Under the pieces are notes generated by a model, which was given only the letters and a program-made list of their open reading frames with translations, made no database searches and was not told the origin of the DNA. Position numbers and translations under genes: made by a program. A DNA stretch of 57,027 bases from Gammaproteobacteria bacterium (GTDB taxonomy: Bacteria; Pseudomonadota; Gammaproteobacteria; Pseudomonadales; Azotimanducaceae), in assembly GCA_026705345.1 (NCBI GenBank), contig JAPPAV010000006.1, positions 1 through 57,027 on the forward strand, in the 5' to 3' direction. Each line of letters starts with the position of its first letter. Positions within the stretch are counted from its first letter, which is position 1. Shown piece after piece: positions 51,799-57,027 of this stretch.

Positions 51799-52875
51799 TC
51801 ATTCCCTTGACGGCAGCGCCACGGTCGCGCGGGCGAAGGCACTGGCGGTGCCCGACTGGTTCTCGTTGCGGACGTCCAGATCGACAAGGTGTTCGCCGTC
51901 CTGGACGTACTTCCTGGCGACGTTCCCGTAGACCGTATTGGTGTCGCCGACGATGTTGGGATGCCGGACCTGCGTGACGATCTTCTTGAGCGTGCCATCG
52001 TCGCCCATCCAGTCCGTGGCCATCTGCACCAGCCAGCAGACTCGCTGGGGCCCGAAGTCGAACTGGCCGGGCATGCTCCTGCGCTTCTTGGCGTAGTCCG
52101 CATCGAAACGGCCGTGCGACTCGATGCGACCGCCTAAAGCGGCACGGGTGCTCCGCCGCGTGTCGAGGACGCCGAAGGTGAACAAATACAGTTCGTTGAC
52201 CGTGTACGTGCCTTTGTTCAGGGTCGGCATCTCCTCGCCCTCGGTGACGTCCTCCCAGTACCGGGTCTCGGCCCCGCGCCGTTCTCGCTCCCAGACCAGC
52301 GGGTCCGGCGACTCCTGCTGCACATCCGTTTTGTGGTCCCGGTCGTAGGCGATCGCTCCTTCACCCCCGTCGAGGATCCTGTAGCGCGCCATCAGCGTAC
52401 GCTTCGTAGCCACCAGTTCCCGTCGCTGATTGTGATACGACACCAGTCCCGTGCAGATGCAGAACGGCCCGATGCGGCGGCTTTCCTTGCGGATCACCGG
52501 ACCCACCTGCTCCTGGACGAAAATCTTGTCGCCGAGCCAGATCGGTCGGAGAATCTCGAGCTCGCCACCCGCATAGTTCATCGCGAATCCTTCGACGCGC
52601 GACGGCGTGATCGCTCCGTTGATCGCAGCGCCAACACCGAGGCTCGCGCTGTAGACGAACGAGGGCATCGCAGTAATCTGGCCGAAACGGCTCCCGGCGG
52701 CGTACTCCTCGTCCCGCCACAACGGGTTGTAGTCACCGATGCCGTCCGCGGCGCGGCGGATGTTGTCGAGGCTCGCCTCCTTCGGTCGAGCCGAGGACGG
52801 CAGAATCACCCCGGCACCGGCTCGATATTCCTTCTCGAACTGCTCGATTGTCGTGATCGGCGCCAGATCGCTCAT
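51799..52875 (-). CDS. MaoC-type (FAS1-like) dehydratase
   Basis: 358 residues, consistent with a double hot-dog enoyl-CoA hydratase/dehydratase of the MaoC superfamily. The first half carries 'ASLDNIRRAADGIGDYNPLW' (IRRAADGIGDYNPLWRDEEYA), typical of the FAS1-like dehydratase domain, with 'SRFGQITAMPSF' after it; the second half has 'TYTVNELYLFTFGVLDTRRS' and 'GRFDADYAKKRRSMPGQFDFG'. Members hydrate or dehydrate acyl-CoA or polyketide intermediates. It is last in the leftward set with epoxide hydrolase and sulfatase, 77 bases after the hydrolase. Start is ATG at 52875. Confidence 0.82.
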   Translation of the reverse strand: MSDLAPITTIEQFEKEYRAGAGVILPSSARPKEASLDNIRRAADGIGDYNPLWRDEEYAAGSRFGQITAMPSFVYSASLGVGAAINGAITPSRVEGFAMNYAGGELEILRPIWLGDKIFVQEQVGPVIRKESRRIGPFCICTGLVSYHNQRRELVATKRTLMARYRILDGGEGAIAYDRDHKTDVQQESPDPLVWERERRGAETRYWEDVTEGEEMPTLNKGTYTVNELYLFTFGVLDTRRSTRAALGGRIESHGRFDADYAKKRRSMPGQFDFGPQRVCWLVQMATDWMGDDGTLKKIVTQVRHPNIVGDTNTVYGNVARKYVQDGEHLVDLDVRNENQSGTASAFARATVALPSRE

Positions 52876-52952
52876 CTCCCTCCTCCACGGTGAGTGGAAC
52901 GCGCTGTCTTCATCAAGCCACGATGCCGAACGGATTGCCAGCGAGGTACCAA

Positions 52953-54065
52953 CTACCTCAGGGGTCTGAAGAACCTGCGCAGATCATCGAGTAGCAGCTG
53001 CGGCTCCTCGAACGCGGCGAAATGCCCGCCGCGCTCGAACTCCGTCAACTGCACGAGGTCGCAACCCTTGGCGAGTTCCTCGCGTGTCTGGGTCAGCCAC
53101 CGGCACGCGGCATACCCGCTGGGAACCTCGATCCGGCCATCAAGGCGGTTGGCGCGGTCGTGCGCGTTCTCGTAGTACAGCCGGCTACTGCTGTGGATGG
53201 TCTCCGTCAACCAATACAACGACACCGTGGTCAGCAACTCGTCCTTCGTGAAACGCGACTCGATGTCGTCACCGCAATCGCTCCAGGCGTGCCACTTCTC
53301 GACGATCCAGCCTGCCAGTCCCGCGGGCGAGTCGGTCAAGCCGTAGGCCAAGGTCTGCGGTCGCGTACTCTGTATGTGCCCGTACCCGCTCCCCTCGGCA
53401 AGCCGGATCTGGCGCTCCTCGTCACTCTCGCCGGCTTGCGGTTCCACCCTCGGGATACCACCGATCAACCGATGAATGCCCACCAGGCGCCGCGGGTACT
53501 TCCACCCGAGAAGCCCGGTCACGAGTACTCCCCAATCGCCGCCGTGCGCGCCGTAGCGGGCGTAGCCCAGATCACTCATCAGTCGGTCCCACAGTTCGGC
53601 GATGCGCCCCGGCCCGTAGCCGGGCTCCGCCGGCCGTTCGGAGAACGCATAGCCCGGCAAGGAAGGAATGACGACATCGAAGGCATCGGCCGGGTCACCC
53701 CCGTACGCGCCCGGGTCGGCCAGCGGCTCGATGACCTTGTCGAAGTCGTAGAACGTGCTCGGCCAGCCGTGCGTCAACACGAGCGGCAGCGGGTTGGGCC
53801 CCCGACCCTTGGCATGAACGTAGTGCAGACGAAAACCGTCCACGTCCCGGACGAAGTGGGCGTGCCGGTTGAGGGCTCTTTCCTGCGCCCTCCAGTCGAA
53901 TTCGTCGGCCCAGTAGGCGCAAAGCTCCTGCAGGTAGGCCTTGTTCGTGCCGTATGTCCACCCGCTTCCGGCGATTTCGCTCGGCCAACGGGTGCGGCGC
54001 AGGCGTTCGCGCAGGTCGTCGAGCGCCGACTGCGGGATCTCGATCTGGAACGGCCGTGCGGTCAC
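52953..54065 (-). CDS. Epoxide hydrolase (alpha/beta-hydrolase with EHN domain)
   Basis: 370 residues from a GTG at 54065, 1 base after the sulfatase stop, so translation is coupled. The N-terminal EHN domain opens 'FQIEIPQSALDDLRERLRRT', and 'TRWPSE' is typical. The oxyanion motif HGWP is at 99-102, the nucleophile elbow 'HGGDWG' with Asp177 at 174-179, and the catalytic His is in 'ERGGHFAAFEEP' near 347. Lid tyrosines occur in 'RLYYENAHDR'. These are the features of microsomal-type epoxide hydrolases, which open epoxides to diols. It sits with a sulfatase, sulfotransferase and MaoC dehydratase, suggesting a pathway for a sulfated hydrophobic compound. Confidence 0.9.
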   Translation of the reverse strand: MTARPFQIEIPQSALDDLRERLRRTRWPSEIAGSGWTYGTNKAYLQELCAYWADEFDWRAQERALNRHAHFVRDVDGFRLHYVHAKGRGPNPLPLVLTHGWPSTFYDFDKVIEPLADPGAYGGDPADAFDVVIPSLPGYAFSERPAEPGYGPGRIAELWDRLMSDLGYARYGAHGGDWGVLVTGLLGWKYPRRLVGIHRLIGGIPRVEPQAGESDEERQIRLAEGSGYGHIQSTRPQTLAYGLTDSPAGLAGWIVEKWHAWSDCGDDIESRFTKDELLTTVSLYWLTETIHSSSRLYYENAHDRANRLDGRIEVPSGYAACRWLTQTREELAKGCDLVQLTEFERGGHFAAFEEPQLLLDDLRRFFRPLR

Positions 54066-54066
54066 G

Positions 54067-55497
54067 CTACGGCAACTTCGCCCAGTTGACCTCGGCCAAC
54101 AGCGTGGGCAGATGCTCCTCGCCGATCGACTGGCGAACACCCGCAAGCGCCGGATCCTCGACACGGTTGTGCAGTTCGTTCGGATCCTCCGCCATGTCGT
54201 ACAAATCAAGTGGTTCGCGCGTGCGCGTGTTTACCGTCATCTTGTAGCGGTCCGTGAGCACCATCGAGTACGGATCCCGTCCGGCAAACTCGCTCAGTAC
54301 CGCCGCGTGGTGATGCTGTGCGTTGGCATCCCCCGAGCCGGCCTTCACCAGCGGAACGAGAGAACGCCCCGGACTGGCTTCGATCGCCTCGGCACCCGCG
54401 GCATCCATCAGCGTGGCGGCGATATCCAGATGATCGGTCAATCCGGCGCTCACCCAGCCCTCCACACCCCCCGGCGGGCGCACAACCAGGGGCACCTTGA
54501 CGGCACCCTCGTAGAACACTTTCTTGGCGATCAGGCCGTGGTCGGCGAGCATCTCGCCGTGATCTGCCGAATAGACGATCCAGGTGTTGTCCATGCACCC
54601 GTTTTCCTCGAGGGCATCAAGGACCATACCGATGCCGTCGTCGATCAGGGTCACCTTGGCGTAGTAGTAGGTCTTCATCACCCGGTTCTGGGCGACACTC
54701 ATCCCGTCGAGCTGGGCCGCGGCACCGGCGAGCATCAGCTCCACCAGCGGCGCGACGGGGCTTTTCTGTTTCTGCGTGATGGACAACGGCATGCTGTCGG
54801 CGTCGTAGCGCCGACGGTATTCGGCGGGCGAATCCCACGGGTTGTGCGGCCCGCCAAAGCACATCTGCAGGTAGAACGGCTCCGGGTGCCGGTAGCCGCG
54901 GATCCATTCGGCGGCCTTCCTGGCGATGTACATGTCCAGGTGGTCTTCGGTGGGCAACAGGCACGGCGGCGTTTCCCACGGCTGCATGACACGCTGGCGT
55001 TCACCCCGAACATAGGTCCGCAGGTACTCCCGATGAACGTCCAGGAGCCCCTTCTCCTCAAGGTGATCCGTGTATGCGGAACCCGTCGTCATCGATTCCA
55101 CCGGACCGGGCACTTCAATGGCGTCGACGTAGCCCCAGTCGTGCAGCTCGTCGGGGTGGTCGTGGGTGTGCCGTTGGCCGTGCCGCAGGTGCGTCTTGCC
55201 AACAACCGCCGTGTGGTAGCCGGCGTCTCGCACATTGCGTACGTGACTCGGCCCGTGCCGCAGATCCGGGTCAGCCATCGACCAAGCGCCGTGCTGGTGG
55301 ACCCGCTTGCCCGAGATCAGGCTCGCCCGCGTGGTCGTGCAAACCGGCGCACTTGCACAGCATCGTGGAAAGACAACACCTTCGGCGGCCAGGCGGTCGG
55401 CGTTCGGCGTGATCGCGACGGGATCTCCCGCGTACCCGAAGGTATCGGCGCGCTGCTGGTCGGTGAAGATCAGAACTATGTTGGGTCTGGGGGTCAT
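54067..55497 (-). CDS. Sulfatase-family hydrolase with non-canonical active-site motif
   Basis: 476 residues. Metal ligands are visible in 'VLIFTDQQRADT' (Asp13) and 'YSADHGEMLADHGL'; 'AVVGKTHLRHG' is the typical Lys-x-His strand. The position of the formylglycine motif reads Cys53-Thr-Thr-Thr-Arg57, with Thr where Pro or Ala is usual, so modification of the Cys may be inefficient or the protein may act as another alkaline-phosphatase-superfamily hydrolase. No signal peptide. The epoxide hydrolase starts 1 base after its stop. The gap upstream to the DUF1214-like gene is 82 bases. It is unlike the sulfatase at 8480-9919. Confidence 0.88.
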   Translation of the reverse strand: MTPRPNIVLIFTDQQRADTFGYAGDPVAITPNADRLAAEGVVFPRCCASAPVCTTTRASLISGKRVHQHGAWSMADPDLRHGPSHVRNVRDAGYHTAVVGKTHLRHGQRHTHDHPDELHDWGYVDAIEVPGPVESMTTGSAYTDHLEEKGLLDVHREYLRTYVRGERQRVMQPWETPPCLLPTEDHLDMYIARKAAEWIRGYRHPEPFYLQMCFGGPHNPWDSPAEYRRRYDADSMPLSITQKQKSPVAPLVELMLAGAAAQLDGMSVAQNRVMKTYYYAKVTLIDDGIGMVLDALEENGCMDNTWIVYSADHGEMLADHGLIAKKVFYEGAVKVPLVVRPPGGVEGWVSAGLTDHLDIAATLMDAAGAEAIEASPGRSLVPLVKAGSGDANAQHHHAAVLSEFAGRDPYSMVLTDRYKMTVNTRTREPLDLYDMAEDPNELHNRVEDPALAGVRQSIGEEHLPTLLAEVNWAKLP

Positions 55498-55579
55498 CGG
55501 CGTTCCCTAATGTAACTGGAACCAAAGTTCGAGCTGGCCGTCGGCCGTTGGTATCGAGGTTCTTCGCAAGCAAGGCGCC

Positions 55580-56629
55580 TCACCAGCTTCCAAGCTCCAC
55601 CTGGGGCGTCTCCGGGAGTGCCTCGGCGAGGAGCCAGCGCACGAACAGGATGCCTTCGCGGTAGCCGGCAGTGCTAATCCAGTTGCGAGGCGCCGGGCGG
55701 TCGCTCAAGTAGATCTCGTAGGAACCATCGGACTCGGCAACCGCCTGCGCGTTGTTGACGCAGACCGGAAAATCCTCGTAGTTGGTGGACTGCATGAGGT
55801 AGTTCCAGGTCTGCAATCCCCAGTAGCAGGCCCCCGGCGAGCGGAGAGCGATCTTCAGGTACTGATGCGGCTCAAGCCGGAACCGGCAGAAGCAGTAGAT
55901 GTTGTCCACCGTTCCCCATCCGCCCTGCTCCGCGTCGAACTCGAACGGCGGACAGAACTCGTTGATCGGGAACTCCACGGGCAGCGGCGCGATCCAGGTG
56001 GTGCACTGGAAGAACATCGCCATGTTGCGGATACGACGCGCCAGTTCCCCGTCGTCAAGCGGCAACGCGGCACCTTGGGGTGAGGCGTTGCGAATCCGCA
56101 ACGTACTCTCCCGGGACGCCGGACGATCGAAGAAATACTCGCGGGTGAAGAGGCTCACGGAATCGGGGTCGATCCGGAACTCGTTGGTCCCAATCGGGTT
56201 CGGCGTCAACCGGATCTCGAACGTGCCGTCGTCCGCAAAGGCGATGTCGCGATGATTGACGTTGAGCGTTACGCGGTCGGCCAGTTCGCCGTTCGGATCC
56301 CCGCCGTATAGGCAGAAGCTGAGATAGCAGCTGTCGAACCGCTGGCCGCTGATGACGTATTCCTGGTCCCCGCGCACTTGACTGAAATAGTAGACCGCGT
56401 CGACGTTGTCGCCGTAGAGCTTGCGGCACTCATCCGCGAGCGGCATGAGCTTCGGGCGCAGCGGGTTGTTGTGGAGATAGAAGTCGACGGCGACCTGCAG
56501 CAGGTGGAAGAGGTGCTGATAGCCGTCCACCCTGCCCTGCTCGTCGAGTTCCTTTTCTGGATCCAGGAAAGTCTGGTCCGCATCGCGGATCACATCGAGA
56601 AACTCATCCAGCGCTCGTCTGCTGTCCAT
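55580..56629 (-). CDS. DUF1214-like protein
   Basis: 349 residues without signal peptide or membrane helices. The C-terminal third, 'DGSYEIYLSDRPAPRNWIST' followed by 'GILFVRWLLAE', matches the pattern of DUF1214 proteins (a Gly-Ser start, Asn-Trp, and a strand ending in a charged residue). The centre has 'SCYLSFCLYGGDPNGE', and many aromatic residues. The biochemical role of DUF1214 is unknown, although several lie near oxidoreductases of steroid or aromatic degradation. It starts 21 bases after the sulfotransferase stop and precedes the sulfatase, so it is probably in the same operon. Confidence 0.65.
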   Translation of the reverse strand: MDSRRALDEFLDVIRDADQTFLDPEKELDEQGRVDGYQHLFHLLQVAVDFYLHNNPLRPKLMPLADECRKLYGDNVDAVYYFSQVRGDQEYVISGQRFDSCYLSFCLYGGDPNGELADRVTLNVNHRDIAFADDGTFEIRLTPNPIGTNEFRIDPDSVSLFTREYFFDRPASRESTLRIRNASPQGAALPLDDGELARRIRNMAMFFQCTTWIAPLPVEFPINEFCPPFEFDAEQGGWGTVDNIYCFCRFRLEPHQYLKIALRSPGACYWGLQTWNYLMQSTNYEDFPVCVNNAQAVAESDGSYEIYLSDRPAPRNWISTAGYREGILFVRWLLAEALPETPQVELGSW

Positions 56630-56650
56630 CGTGCCTCCGTCAATATGCGG

Positions 56651-57027
56651 TCATTCCCGACCTCGGCCGAGGGTCTCGAGGAAGGTCAGGTAGTTCGCGA
56701 ATCTGCGTTCGATCTCGGCCGGCGTGACGCCGATCTGTGCCAGCGAGTACTCGTGGACACCGTGCTTCCCCTGGGGCTCCTCTCGAAGAAAACCCTCCAT
56801 ACAGGCACGGTCTTCGGTTCGCAAATGCCAGCCGAACCGTTCGTAGATGGACTCCACGACGGCCATCTGGTCGCGGACGAAGTCGTCGAACTGCACATCC
56901 ACGACCCGTGCCTTGCCGTCGAGCCGCCCGCGGTCGCGCAGGAACCGGTCGAAGTAGTCGGCCCAGATCCGCAGCTGCTCGCGTCCCGTGCGGCCCGTGT
57001 CCTCGTGGTCGGAGTACAGCGAGCGCA
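56651..57027 (-). CDS. Sulfotransferase-family protein, C-terminal part (cut by window edge)
   Basis: The frame is open from the right edge to the stop at 56651, giving the last 125 residues. 'GREQLRIWADYFDRFL', 'VVDVQFDDFVRDQMAVVESIY' (split: VVDVQFDDFVRDQ, MAVVESIYERFGW) and the end 'KHGVHEYSLAQIGVTPAEIE' followed by 'RFANYLTFL' are typical of the C-terminal half of bacterial sulfotransferase-3-type proteins. The PAPS-binding N-terminus is outside. A sulfotransferase and a sulfatase in one operon suggests cyclic sulfation and desulfation of a substrate. The true start is not in the window. Confidence 0.75.
   Translation of the reverse strand, partial: RSLYSDHEDTGRTGREQLRIWADYFDRFLRDRGRLDGKARVVDVQFDDFVRDQMAVVESIYERFGWHLRTEDRACMEGFLREEPQGKHGVHEYSLAQIGVTPAEIERRFANYLTFLETLGRGRE

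Overview
The window is high-GC (roughly two-thirds G+C by eye), densely coded bacterial DNA. It looks like a chromosomal segment of a marine or host-associated gammaproteobacterium. The reasons are several long TonB-dependent receptors, FG-GAP/ASPIC lipoproteins, sulfatases, phytanoyl-CoA-type dioxygenases, luciferase-like oxidoreductases, a bactofilin, and a RAYT transposase of a type I associate with marine gammaproteobacteria. The taxonomic call is inference; there is no rRNA or marker gene to settle it. Many starts are GTG or TTG.

Layout. 1-2295: a possible insertion-element end, then a CesT-like (type III secretion type) chaperone followed by a 502-residue protein of unknown family, arranged like a chaperone-effector pair. 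2320-5817: a divergent pair, a glutamine amidotransferase (-) and a TonB-dependent receptor (+). 5988-9919: a rightward run of CmcJ/NvfI-type oxidoreductase, PhyH dioxygenase, an unrecognised protein and a sulfatase. 10117-16900 (all -): two DUF1538 membrane proteins, a PII-like protein and a heterodimeric ABC exporter. 17106-31862 (all -): a cluster of three TonB-dependent receptor modules with FG-GAP/ASPIC lipoproteins and a TPR lipoprotein; the third module is decaying (frameshifted receptor, deleted ASPIC gene) and is cut off by an IS4-like transposase at 31932-33302.

33433-39564 (+): SDR, PhyH dioxygenase and a second heterodimeric ABC exporter paralogous to the first. 39565-41395: a REP-associated tyrosine transposase (RAYT) flanked by copies of a short core, GGGACACCCA, in opposite orientation on its two sides. 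41396-46566: small membrane proteins, tRNA-Gly(GCC), a methyltransferase-like protein, a bactofilin and a DUF2339 membrane protein. 46567-51791: two more core-repeat arrays, an SDR, two luciferase-like oxidoreductases and a 5'-truncated TonB-dependent receptor that ends at a repeat array. 51799-57027 (-): a catabolic-looking operon of sulfotransferase (cut by the window edge), DUF1214-like protein, sulfatase, epoxide hydrolase and MaoC-type dehydratase.

The most unusual element is the dispersed core GGGACACCCAC. It occurs in at least five separate loci. At each locus the core is constant but the spacers between copies are a different, locally repeated sequence. One array is read in frame and gives an ABC transporter a Gly-Thr-Pro-Thr-rich N-terminal tail. 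Together with the flanked RAYT this suggests a RAYT/REP-like system with unusual array growth. A second, canonical GTAG-headed palindromic REP family is also present.
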